DNA from: an uncultured Eubacteriales bacterium
Lineage (GTDB): Bacteria; Bacillota; Clostridia; Lachnospirales; Lachnospiraceae
Direction of reading: 5' to 3'
Assembly: GCA_902783795.1 (NCBI GenBank)
Contig: CACZSO010000020.1
Span: 1 to 9,067 of the forward strand
Length of the DNA: 9,067 bases
Shown here: piece after piece, positions 1-7,023 of the stretch
Position numbering within the stretch: the stretch's first letter is position 1
Layout of the letters: each line of letters opens with the position of its first letter
The notes under the pieces: model-generated
What the model saw: the letters and a program-made list of their open reading frames with translations, nothing else
What the model was told of the DNA's origin: nothing
Database searches by the model: none
Made by a program: the position numbers and the translations under genes

Positions 1-1540
1 AAGCGCAGGGACGGCGGGAAATAATGACGGACGCCTCATTTTTAGCCGTTTCTTCTTTGATCGCATCTTCTGTATCCTTCAGGTCATAAGGATCTATGAC
101 TCTGACGTTTTTTATGCCCATGGCTTTGACTAAGGCTTCCAGATCGATCTTATTCGCCGGTTCGCCTTTTAAGTTGAAGCCGTTGGTGGGGTTATTCTGG
201 TGACCTGTCATGCCGGTGGTGGAGTTATCCAGGATGATCACCGTGGAAGGTGTATCATTGTAGGCAATATTAGCCAGCCCCGTCATGCCGGAATGCATGA
301 AGGTGGAGTCGCCGATCACCGCCACGGTCTTATTCACGGATTCTTCCTTCCGGATCTTATTAAAGCCGTGAAGGCCGGAAACGGAAGCTCCCATGCAAAG
401 TACGGAATCCACCGCGAAGAGCGGTGCCGTAGAACCTAAGGTATAACAGCCTATATCGCCGATCACCGTCAGTTTCAGTTTGGACAATGTATAGAACAGT
501 CCCCGGTGAGGACAGCCGGCACACATGATGGGCGGCCGGGCCGGAACCTCGGGTGCCTCCGTATGAGGGGCATTTTCCATGCCGAAGGCCTTACGCACCA
601 GTGACTGAGAAAACTCGCCGGTCACGGGGAACAGATCCTTGCCTTCCACCTGGATCCCCATAGCCAGACAATGATTCTCAATGACCGGGTCCAGTTCTTC
701 GATGACTACTACCCGTTTGAATCTGGCCGCAAAATCCTTTATCAGCTTTTCGGGCAGCGGATTTACAAGACCCAGCTTCAGGATAGAGATATCATCGCCG
801 AAGACTTCTTTCACATATTCATAGCTGGTACCGGAGGTGATGATGCCGATGTCAGGATTTCCTTCGGAAAGCTCCACACGGTTTAAAGGCGTCACTTCCG
901 CCAGTTCCTTAAGATCCGCCATCTTCTTTTCTACCACCGGATGCTTCTTGATAGCATTGGCGGGTGCCATGATATATTTGGCCGGATTCTTCACATATTC
1001 CTTAAGGGCGGTCTCTTCCCGATCTTCCAGTTCTACCGCGCACTGGGAATGGGCGATCCTGGTGCACATCCGTAAAAGCACCGGAGTATCAAAGATCTCC
1101 GATATCCGGAAAGCCTGTTTTGCAAATTCTTTTGCTTCTCTGGAATCCGCGGGCTCCAGCATTGGTATCTTAGAGGCGATGGCATAATGCCGGGAATCCT
1201 GCTCATTCTGGGAAGAATGCATGCCGGGATCATCCGCCACACAGATCACCATACCGCCGTTGATGCCGGTATAGGACAGGGTAAACAGAGGGTCAGCCGC
1301 CACATTCAGGCCTACATGTTTCATGCAGCAGACAGAGCGGGCGCCGGCTAAAGATGCGCCGAAAGCCACTTCCATTGCCACCTTTTCATTCGGTGCCCAT
1401 TCGCAGTAGATCTCCTCATATTTCGCAGCTTCTTCCGTGATCTCCGTGGAAGGAGTGCCCGGATAACTGGAGATCAGCCGTACGCCGGCTTCATATAATC
1501 CCCTCGCCACGGCTTCATTGCCTAACATCAGTTTCTTCAT
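1..1540 (-). CDS. iorA: Indolepyruvate:ferredoxin oxidoreductase, alpha subunit (IorA), 3' end outside window
   Basis: Thiamine-diphosphate subunit of the cytoplasmic enzyme that interconverts arylpyruvates (indole-, phenyl-, 4-hydroxyphenylpyruvate) with arylacetyl-CoA plus CO2, using ferredoxin. The 513 visible codons read without a frameshift. The N-terminal half (about 1-180) has the family's opening, with LGNEAVARG near residue 6 and SYPGTPSTEI at 25-34. A middle domain spans about 225-320. The C-terminal TPP-binding half has CAGCPHRGLFY at 340-350, GDIGCYTLG at 361-369 and the TPP motif GDS (410-412)...LDN (437-439). The last visible residues, IISRRPCA, normally precede the C-terminal 2[4Fe-4S] ferredoxin domain, so roughly 70-100 residues lie beyond the edge; this is window truncation, not a broken gene. 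The ATG at 1540 has AGAAGGA 8 nt upstream. The gene follows the CoA-ligase stop by 19 nt and shares its T-box leader. iorB would be expected next. Confidence 0.95.
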   Translation of the reverse strand, partial: MKKLMLGNEAVARGLYEAGVRLISSYPGTPSTEITEEAAKYEEIYCEWAPNEKVAMEVAFGASLAGARSVCCMKHVGLNVAADPLFTLSYTGINGGMVICVADDPGMHSSQNEQDSRHYAIASKIPMLEPADSREAKEFAKQAFRISEIFDTPVLLRMCTRIAHSQCAVELEDREETALKEYVKNPAKYIMAPANAIKKHPVVEKKMADLKELAEVTPLNRVELSEGNPDIGIITSGTSYEYVKEVFGDDISILKLGLVNPLPEKLIKDFAARFKRVVVIEELDPVIENHCLAMGIQVEGKDLFPVTGEFSQSLVRKAFGMENAPHTEAPEVPARPPIMCAGCPHRGLFYTLSKLKLTVIGDIGCYTLGSTAPLFAVDSVLCMGASVSGLHGFNKIRKEESVNKTVAVIGDSTFMHSGMTGLANIAYNDTPSTVIILDNSTTGMTGHQNNPTNGFNLKGEPANKIDLEALVKAMGIKNVRVIDPYDLKDTEDAIKEETAKNEASVIISRRPCA

Positions 1541-1559
1541 GGTCTTTATCCTTCTGATT

Positions 1560-3200
1560 TTATGCCTGGTTCTGGGCTTCTACCAGCCGTACAGAACCAT
1601 AGATCTCTCTTAACTTCGGCTTCTCGATCTTCCCGGTAGGATTCCGCGGAACATCCGCGAAGATAAGTTTCCGGGGCCGTTTATAACGGGGCAGGCCCAG
1701 CAGGAATTCATTCATTTCTTCTTCCGTACAGGTCATACCTTCCTTCAGCTGGATGATGGCTGCCGCGATCTCTCCCAGCCGCTTATCCGGCAGACCGATG
1801 ACCGCCACATCGCTCAGTTTATCATTCGTCCGCATGAAGTCTTCGATCTCTACCGGGTACAGGTTTTCACCGCCAGAGATGATGACATCCTTCTTACGGT
1901 CTACCAGCCAGATGAAGCCATCTTCATCTTCCCTGGCCATATCACCAGTCAGCAGCCATTCCCCTTTAAGGATCTCTTCGGTCGCTTCGGGGTTCTTATA
2001 ATAAGCTTTCATGACGCCGGGGCCTTTCACCGCCAGCTCTCCGACTGTGCCGGGATCCACGATGATGCCGTTCTCGTCCACGATCTTCGTTTCCCATAAG
2101 TATCCGGCTTTTCCTATGGCGCCTACATGGTCGATGTTTTCCACTCCCAGATGAACGCAGCCAGGCCCGATGGACTCAGAAAGGCCGTAATTCGTATCAT
2201 ACTCATGATGGGGGAAGATCTTCTTCCAGCGTTTGATCAGCGACTGGGGCACGGGCTGGGCGCCGATGTGCATGAGCCGCCACTGAGACAGCTGGTAATC
2301 CTCCAGTTTAAGGTCGCCCCGGTCGATGGCATCCAGGATATCCTGAGCCCAGGGCACCAGCAGCCAGACGATGGTAGCTCTTTCTCTGGACACTGTTTCG
2401 AAGATCCATTCCGGAGATACACCCCGTAAGATGACAGCCTTGCCGCCGGTCAAGAGCGACCCGAACCAGTGCATCTTCGCGCCGGTATGATATAAGGGCG
2501 GGATGCAGAGGAACACATCGTCCTTTGTCTGGGAATGATGATGCTGTTCCGTATAGCAGGAAGACACCAGGGCGCGGTGACGGTGCAGGATGGCCTTCGG
2601 GAAACCGGTGGTGCCGGAAGAGAAATAAATGGCGCCGTCATCCTCATCACGGATCTCCACAGGGGGGCAGGTGGTGGAACAATACCGGGTGATCCGGTCA
2701 TAATTCAAAGCATATTCCGGAGTCTCTTCCGGTTTTCCCACAAAGAAGAAGTCCGTGATCTTTACCATCTGATCCTTCACTTCATTGACACGGGAGATAA
2801 ATTCCGGTCCGAAGATCATCATCTTTACATCGGCAAGATCTGCACAGTATAAGATCTCACTTGCGCTGTAGCGGTAATTCATGGGGACCGCTAAAGCGCC
2901 GGTCTTCAGGATGCCGAAATATACCGGCAGCCATTCCAGGCAGTTCATCATAAGAATGGCGACCTTATCGCCCTTCTTCACTTCTCTGGTCATCAAAAGG
3001 TTCGCAAAGCGGTTGGCCTTCGTGTCAAATTCTTTCCAGGTCATCTCCCGCCGGTACTTGCCGCCGATGGCTGTCTCGATCAGGCTGTACTCTTTCCAGG
3101 TAGCCGTCTTATGGGGCTGGTTTTCAGGGTTGATCTCCACCAGGGCAACATCGTCCGGATAGATCTTCGCATTCCTCTCCAGGAACTCAGTAATAGGCAT
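1560..3200 (-). CDS. AMP-forming acyl/aryl-CoA ligase (ANL superfamily)
   Basis: A 546-residue adenylate-forming enzyme that activates a carboxylic acid with ATP and then transfers it to CoA. The ANL core motifs are all present and intact: P-loop SSGTTGFPK at 194-202, NYGLSES at 337-343, LLTGD at 416-420, DRKKDVIISGGENLYPVEIE at 434-453 and the catalytic-lysine motif NPTGKIEK at 520-527. Length and layout match the FadD/4-coumarate-CoA-ligase type, not the roughly 430-residue PaaK type. The chosen start is the ATG at 3200, preceded by AGGAGG. The reading frame stays open upstream to 3302 and includes an ATG at 3227, but that stretch is the T-box terminator region and has no ribosome site. The gene is first in a T-box-controlled unit and sits 19 nt before iorA. 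I infer an arylacetate substrate (4-hydroxyphenylacetate or a relative) from that context; motifs alone cannot separate aryl from fatty acids. Confidence 0.92.
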   Translation of the reverse strand: MPITEFLERNAKIYPDDVALVEINPENQPHKTATWKEYSLIETAIGGKYRREMTWKEFDTKANRFANLLMTREVKKGDKVAILMMNCLEWLPVYFGILKTGALAVPMNYRYSASEILYCADLADVKMMIFGPEFISRVNEVKDQMVKITDFFFVGKPEETPEYALNYDRITRYCSTTCPPVEIRDEDDGAIYFSSGTTGFPKAILHRHRALVSSCYTEQHHHSQTKDDVFLCIPPLYHTGAKMHWFGSLLTGGKAVILRGVSPEWIFETVSRERATIVWLLVPWAQDILDAIDRGDLKLEDYQLSQWRLMHIGAQPVPQSLIKRWKKIFPHHEYDTNYGLSESIGPGCVHLGVENIDHVGAIGKAGYLWETKIVDENGIIVDPGTVGELAVKGPGVMKAYYKNPEATEEILKGEWLLTGDMAREDEDGFIWLVDRKKDVIISGGENLYPVEIEDFMRTNDKLSDVAVIGLPDKRLGEIAAAIIQLKEGMTCTEEEMNEFLLGLPRYKRPRKLIFADVPRNPTGKIEKPKLREIYGSVRLVEAQNQA

Positions 3201-3204
3201 TTTT

Positions 3205-3210
3205 CCTCCT
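3205..3210 (-). promoter_or_regulatory. Ribosome binding site of the CoA-ligase gene
   Basis: AGGAGG lies 4 nt before the ATG at 3200. It is the only good Shine-Dalgarno match near the start of this frame and decides against the upstream in-frame ATG at 3227. It lies 24 nt past the U-run of the T-box terminator, so translation depends on antitermination. Confidence 0.85.
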
Positions 3211-3233
3211 TGCCAGGGGACCCGCATAAACAC

Positions 3234-3269
3234 AAAACGCCCCCTGTACTTAAAATTTGTACAGAGGGC
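3234..3269 (-). terminator. Regulated intrinsic terminator of the T-box
   Basis: An 11-bp stem, GCCCTCTGTAC (3269-3259) with GTACAGGGGGC (3249-3239), has one G-U pair and an A/T-rich 9-nt loop. It is followed by G and a short TTTT run (3237-3234). It would form when tRNA-Tyr is charged and stop transcription before the CoA-ligase gene. Confidence 0.88.
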
Positions 3270-3292
3270 GATATGATCGCGGTACCACCTCT
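3263..3292 (-). promoter_or_regulatory. T-box antiterminator helix
   Basis: AGAGG (3292-3288) pairs with CCTCT (3267-3263). The tRNA-binding bulge TGGTACC lies between these and an upper stem GCGAT/ATCGC capped by CAT. The 3' strand CCCTCT is also the 5' strand of the terminator, so the two folds exclude each other, as the T-box mechanism requires. Confidence 0.88.
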
Positions 3293-3415
3293 TTTTACGC
3301 ACTTCTTACGAACTGCGCCTCATCGGGCACTGACATGTCCTGCCTGTTTTACGGTCGGCCTCCGTCACGGCTTTGATCCGAAGTTTACGGATGTTTACCG
3401 TGCTGCTCTTGAAGT

Positions 3416-3418
3416 GTA
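3416..3418 (-). promoter_or_regulatory. T-box specifier triplet UAC (Tyr)
   Basis: The triplet UAC follows UGAA and precedes a purine and the CTTC closing strand, which is the position of the specifier in well-studied T-boxes such as glyQS. Shifted readings (AUA Ile, ACA Thr, AAU Asn) fit the loop less well. The assignment was made by hand alignment. Confidence 0.8.
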
Positions 3419-3512
3419 TTCATCTTAAGTGCCCCTTCAGCCTCGCAGCATCCGGCTTATCTCTCACGGTTTCCTTAAGATTACTTGTCTTCCGTCGTCG
3501 CATGTACCAGTT

Positions 3513-3540
3513 ATTTTAACACAATATCCTGCATTGTCAA
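3513..3540 (-). promoter_or_regulatory. Vegetative (sigma-A type) promoter of the T-box unit
   Basis: The -35 is TTGACA (3540-3535), a perfect consensus. After a 16-nt spacer comes the -10 TAAAAT (3518-3513), preceded by TGT, which gives an extended -10 (TGn). Transcription should start near 3506, just before the T-box Stem I. The promoter lies 92 nt downstream of the MATE stop codon, so the ligase/iorA genes have their own start. Confidence 0.85.
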
Positions 3541-3631
3541 CAGGTAATTATGCACAATAACCTTAAATGACTTTTCAGCGCTTTCAAAGAAATGTAAAGG
3601 GACTGCGGCAGATTTATGTTTCGTCGTTTCT

Positions 3632-5035
3632 TCAGCGTCTCACAAAATTCATATGCCTCCACTTGCCTCCGCGGTAGCGCAGATACACCAGAAGAAGCCT
3701 GACCATGATCTCTGCGACCATGACCCAGTGAACAGCCAGCACGCCCATATGGAAGTAACGGATCAGCACGATGGACCAGATAGTCCTGACGCCCCAGGTA
3801 GTGGCGGCGGTAATGTAAAAGACCACCTTTGTATCGCCGGCACCTCTTAAGCCGCCGGTGTAGATCCAGCAGATGGCCTGGGGGATCTGGATGAAGGCCA
3901 TGATCTTTAAGCACTGTGCGCCCAGTTCTATGACATCCGGATCTTTCGTGAAGATCCGGAGAAGCTGCGGAGCGAAAATGAAAAGTCCTACCGTGGTCAC
4001 AGCCATGATGATGGTAGCCAGGGTCAGACAGGATTTAATGAATTCATGGGCTCTGTCCGGCTTTCCGGCACCCAGGCACTGGCCCACCAGGGTCGTGGCT
4101 GCCGTCTGGAAGGAGAAGGCAGGCATGTAGGAAATGGATTCCGCCGTCAGGGACAGAGAGTTCGCCGCGATGGCTGTCGTACCCAGCGTGGCCACAGACC
4201 GTGTAACGAACATACCGGCAGAGGACATGCACATCCGCTCCAGCATGGCCGGAAGCGAGATACGGAAGATCTTCTGGCACAGCTCCTTATCCGGTTTATA
4301 CGACTCATGGAACGTCAGACGGTATTCATTCTTTCTGCGGTACAGCACCAGGGCTGCGATCGTACCCGCCACAAACATGGAAAAAGCCGTGGCTGCCGCA
4401 GCGCCTGCCACGCCCCAGCCTGCGCCGGGAGTGACGAACTTAAGGCCGAAAAGCTGCCGTTCTTTTGTCTCATTGATCAGGAAAAAGTTGCCCACCACGT
4501 TTACAACGTTCATGGTCATATTAATCTTCATGGGGGTCTTAGTATCCCCGTAGCCGCGGAAGGCTGAATTCAGGACCATGGAAACGACCATAAAGAAGCG
4601 GCCGCTGCAGACGATGAGGTTGTATTTAGCTGCCGTATCAAGGATCTCTTCCGGAGCCTGCATCCATATAGGGATCAGGCGGTGCAGGGAGATCATAATG
4701 GCAGAAATAGGAATACCTATGAAAAGAATGATCAGTACCGCATGCTTTTCCAGGCGGCGCACCAGCTCCTTATCCCCTGCCCCTGTGGCCTGGGCGATCA
4801 TGGTGGTAACGCCCATGCCCAGCGCCATGACCACGGCATTTAAGAGGAACATGGGGGTATTGCTGATCGTGACCGACGATGTGGCATTCTTTCCCAAAGC
4901 ACCTACCATGGCAGTATCCGCGTAGGAGACCAGCGTAGTCAGGATCTGCTCTAAAAATACCGGCCAGGCTAAAAGGAATATCAGGTGGGGGATACTTTTG
5001 GAAGTATCATTAATGTCGAAAGATTTTTTAGCCAT
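3632..5035 (-). CDS. MATE-family multidrug/toxin efflux transporter
   Basis: A 467-residue polytopic membrane protein of normal MATE length, with about 12 hydrophobic segments in two homologous halves. Family marks include the N-terminal PVFLEQILTTLVSYADTAMVGALG (broken here only by wording; residues about 25-48), ATGAGD near 83, and the paired loop motifs RGYGDTKTP (about 159) and RGAGDTK (about 398), one in each half. Such transporters export cationic or amphipathic compounds using a Na+ or H+ gradient; the substrate cannot be predicted. The start at 5035 follows the DUF3810 gene stop by 24 nt. AAGGAG lies 13 nt upstream, a long spacing that suggests partial reliance on coupling. It is the last gene of the upstream cluster. 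I saw no convincing intrinsic terminator between its stop and the T-box promoter. Confidence 0.95.
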   Translation of the reverse strand: MAKKSFDINDTSKSIPHLIFLLAWPVFLEQILTTLVSYADTAMVGALGKNATSSVTISNTPMFLLNAVVMALGMGVTTMIAQATGAGDKELVRRLEKHAVLIILFIGIPISAIMISLHRLIPIWMQAPEEILDTAAKYNLIVCSGRFFMVVSMVLNSAFRGYGDTKTPMKINMTMNVVNVVGNFFLINETKERQLFGLKFVTPGAGWGVAGAAAATAFSMFVAGTIAALVLYRRKNEYRLTFHESYKPDKELCQKIFRISLPAMLERMCMSSAGMFVTRSVATLGTTAIAANSLSLTAESISYMPAFSFQTAATTLVGQCLGAGKPDRAHEFIKSCLTLATIIMAVTTVGLFIFAPQLLRIFTKDPDVIELGAQCLKIMAFIQIPQAICWIYTGGLRGAGDTKVVFYITAATTWGVRTIWSIVLIRYFHMGVLAVHWVMVAEIMVRLLLVYLRYRGGKWRHMNFVRR

Positions 5036-5059
5036 AATTCAGGATATGCTCCTTACTTT

Positions 5060-6175
5060 TTATTTTTCTTGGAGAAGATACCAGGCAATCAGGTCATTTA
5101 CCACATTGCCGTAGGATCTTACGCCCTCTTCTACATCATACGACTTAAGAGAAGCGTCGTTTATCTTTTGTCCGGCTTTTTCAACCGGTGTATCATACTT
5201 CTTATAGGTCTCGACGGCATGCCCGGAATCAGTAAACACAAGGCTTAGCCCGTCTTCCTGACAATTCTTATACACCGTCTGTACTTTTCCAGGCGAGATC
5301 TCGTTCAGTTTGTTGATAGTATAGATAAAAGCGGAATAATACCCGGAATATTTAAAATAAGGATCATCTGATGCATCACAGGCCAGGAAAGCCGCGAAAT
5401 TCGCATCTTCTTCCGAGGCGATCCCCAGGCGGTGGGCTGCTTCATGGCACATGGTATGAGGCACATCCACCACATCGTTGCCGGAGGGTACCGTGGCTTC
5501 CCCCGTAAACTCTACAAAGATGCCGGATGTCCCGGTATAGAGCATGATGGGGTCAAACACCGTGAGCCGTTTGACAGGTTTTACGGAACCGCCGGAAAAC
5601 ACAGGATAAGTTTCTCCCAGGCTCACAAAAGCCTGCCCGGCATCCTTCGCTGCCTGCTTTAAGGGATAGGCTTCTTTACGGATGGCCCCGGTCTCGTCCC
5701 GTTCCACTTCCTCAGCGTATAATGCCGCCATTTTCGTGTAATAAAAGGCCGCCCGGTATAATTCGTCTTCCGTAAACTGGTCTTTGGAAAAACCCATTTC
5801 CTGAGCGAGGGACGGTCCGTAATGGTTATATGACCACACCGCGCTTCCGTAAAAATGCAGGGCCGAGACTACCAGCAGCATGGTGGTGACCCACCAGATC
5901 AGGGCTTTCCTGTTCTTTATCATGATCCATACGAACAGAAAGACAGCTGCTATGATGCCCAGGAAAAAAAAGATATCCCATAAGGCAAAGGGAACCACAG
6001 ATACCACATCCGCCTTGATTTTCATCCAGGCCTTGGACAGTTCCCGGTATTTAGGGAACAAGGTACCTGCGTTCGCCTTAAAGACCCGCTTCAGGACTTC
6101 TGTCATGACATACAGAAGCCCTGCAACAGATAAGCGGACCCCGTCGGAAAGCTGGAAATATCTTTTACGCTTCAT
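5060..6175 (-). CDS. DUF3810-like membrane protein with HExxH zinc-peptidase-type motif
   Basis: A 371-residue protein. Hydrophobic segments lie near residues 14-27, 62-86 and 91-107, followed by a soluble domain of about 260 residues, probably outside the membrane. The key motif is HEAAH at 244-248 with EEDANF at 255-260. This HExxH...E arrangement is typical of zincin metallopeptidases and matches the conserved core I recall for DUF3810 proteins; activity in that family is, to my knowledge, unproven. The C-terminal SYGNVVNDLIAWYL also resembles the family end. The start was chosen at ATG 6175, which overlaps the esterase stop by 11 nt and implies translational coupling; there is no clear Shine-Dalgarno. 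The frame stays open up to 6223, so a start 16 codons earlier is possible but less likely. It lies between an esterase and a MATE exporter in one unit. The function is unknown. Confidence 0.82.
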   Translation of the reverse strand: MKRKRYFQLSDGVRLSVAGLLYVMTEVLKRVFKANAGTLFPKYRELSKAWMKIKADVVSVVPFALWDIFFFLGIIAAVFLFVWIMIKNRKALIWWVTTMLLVVSALHFYGSAVWSYNHYGPSLAQEMGFSKDQFTEDELYRAAFYYTKMAALYAEEVERDETGAIRKEAYPLKQAAKDAGQAFVSLGETYPVFSGGSVKPVKRLTVFDPIMLYTGTSGIFVEFTGEATVPSGNDVVDVPHTMCHEAAHRLGIASEEDANFAAFLACDASDDPYFKYSGYYSAFIYTINKLNEISPGKVQTVYKNCQEDGLSLVFTDSGHAVETYKKYDTPVEKAGQKINDASLKSYDVEEGVRSYGNVVNDLIAWYLLQEK

Positions 6176-6968
6176 CAGGATAGATGGCGCTGTGACGGAT
6201 GGGAAGCCATTCATCCAGCGCATAACGCAGTGTCAGATCCCAGAAATCCCATTCATGCTTATAGCCGGGAAGGGAACGGTTATGAACCTCGTATCCCAGC
6301 TCTTTTAAATGTTCCACGGAAGTCAGATAATCCGGATAGGCGCCTTCATCAGCTTCACCCGCGGTCATATAGAAGACCGGCATATCCAGGCCTTTTTTCT
6401 TCTGCTCTTCTGCCAGCACCCAGGTGTCATTAACGCCTTCAAGGGGTGCTCCGAAGGGCGGATTGGGGGAATGAGGAATACCGTTATTGGCCTTGGGGCC
6501 GCGGAAGCCGCCGGACATGCAGAGGGCCGCCGCATACATTTCCGGATGGCCGAGAGCACATTTCATCGTGCCCATGGCACCCATGGAAAGGCCTGCCACA
6601 AAGTTGTCTTCCCGCTTATCTGAAAAGGGGAAGAACGCCCTTAAGACCTTCGGCAGTTCTTCGGTCACAAAGGTATAATATTTGGCGCCGTTAGGATCAT
6701 CAGTGTAGCTGGCATTGAAATCTGCCGGCATGACCACCGCGATCTTATTATTATCCGCATAGCGGACGATGTTGGAGAAATTCACATAGTCACTGTCATC
6801 GCCGGTGCCGCCGTGCAGCAGCCACAGGACCTGGTATTTCATGCCCTGGACGTACACTTCATCCCTGCCGCTCATCCGGTCGGCAAAAGACTTGCTGGGA
6901 AGACAGATGGTCACATTGGTCTGCATGCGAAGCGCATCAGACAGAAAATTCATTTTGATAACTGCCAT
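6165..6968 (-). CDS. Esterase-D / tributyrin-esterase-like alpha/beta hydrolase
   Basis: A 267-residue serine hydrolase of the Esterase (PF00756) type, which includes S-formylglutathione hydrolase, tributyrin esterase and feruloyl-esterase modules. Visible features are the oxyanion-side LLHGGTGDDSDY at 50-61, the nucleophile elbow GLSMGAMG at 126-133 (Ser128), a probable acid in AGEADE (Asp207) and the catalytic-His region GYKHEWDFWD (His238). There is no signal peptide, so it is cytoplasmic and probably acts on small imported or intracellular esters. The start at 6968 has AAGGAG six nt upstream. The frame is open to an ATG at 7010, but that codon lies inside the intergenic hairpin and has no ribosome site. 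The gene lies 55 nt after the carboxylesterase and overlaps the DUF3810 gene by 11 nt. The acyl group it removes cannot be judged. Confidence 0.9.
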   Translation of the reverse strand: MAVIKMNFLSDALRMQTNVTICLPSKSFADRMSGRDEVYVQGMKYQVLWLLHGGTGDDSDYVNFSNIVRYADNNKIAVVMPADFNASYTDDPNGAKYYTFVTEELPKVLRAFFPFSDKREDNFVAGLSMGAMGTMKCALGHPEMYAAALCMSGGFRGPKANNGIPHSPNPPFGAPLEGVNDTWVLAEEQKKKGLDMPVFYMTAGEADEGAYPDYLTSVEHLKELGYEVHNRSLPGYKHEWDFWDLTLRYALDEWLPIRHSAIYPDEA

Positions 6969-6984
6969 AATATTCTCCTTATCC

Positions 6985-7008
6985 GGCGGAGGCTGTAAGA
7001 CCTCCGCC
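6985..7008 (-). promoter_or_regulatory. Perfect intercistronic hairpin
   Basis: GGCGGAGG (7008-7001) and CCTCCGCC (6992-6985) form an 8-bp GC-rich stem with an 8-nt loop in the 55-nt gap between the carboxylesterase and the smaller esterase. In the direction of transcription it is followed by GGATAAGG and the esterase ribosome site, not by a U-run, so it is not a standard intrinsic terminator. Plausible roles are mRNA stabilisation or processing, or setting relative expression. On the opposite strand an A/T-rich tail follows, but no gene there needs a terminator. Confidence 0.65.
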
Positions 7009-7023
7009 ATTATTATTTATGAT

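Larger units (their letters stand above)
3234..3506 (-). ncRNA. T-box riboswitch leader, predicted tRNA-Tyr specificity
   Basis: A cis-acting leader of about 270 nt that reads tRNA charging and controls the CoA-ligase/iorA unit. Stem I: GAAG (3492-3489) pairs with CTTC (3414-3411) and TCTTAAG (3480-3474) with CTTAAGA (3429-3423). Between these helices lie AGTA (3485-3482) and TGAA (3422-3419), the usual loop-E-like pair of a specifier loop. The next triplet is UAC (3418-3416), followed by a purine, which gives tyrosine. The GAGAG stretch and the AGCC/GGCT apical hairpin resemble the distal part of Stem I. Stem II: CACGG (3402-3398) with CCGTG (3370-3366), containing an inner ATCCG/CGGAT hairpin. 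The conserved AGGTGGTACCGCG lies at 3290-3278; its UGGU would pair with ACCA of a tRNA with A73, as expected for tRNA-Tyr. Antiterminator and terminator follow. The 5' end is estimated from the promoter. Confidence 0.93.

Noticed and set aside
1..1540. Possible truncated or broken iorA
   Set aside because: The frame is open without interruption to the window edge and the missing part is only the expected C-terminal ferredoxin domain, so the truncation comes from the window boundary.
3201..3302. N-terminal extension of the CoA ligase back to an ATG at 3302
   Set aside because: The extension would be encoded by the T-box antiterminator and terminator, has no ribosome site, and its residues do not resemble the family. 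AGGAGG before the ATG at 3200 marks the real start.
3537..3914. Minus-strand 125-codon open frame overlapping the MATE 3' end and the T-box promoter
   Set aside because: It is out of frame with the clearly coding MATE gene, has low-complexity R/H/G-rich composition and no family resemblance; it is a shadow frame.
4046..4567. Plus-strand 173-codon open frame opposite the MATE gene
   Set aside because: It is antisense to a well-supported membrane protein gene, rich in R/H/G, and has no recognisable domain or ribosome site.
6969..7010. Esterase start at the ATG at 7010
   Set aside because: It overlaps the perfect hairpin and lacks a Shine-Dalgarno; AAGGAG sits properly before the ATG at 6968.
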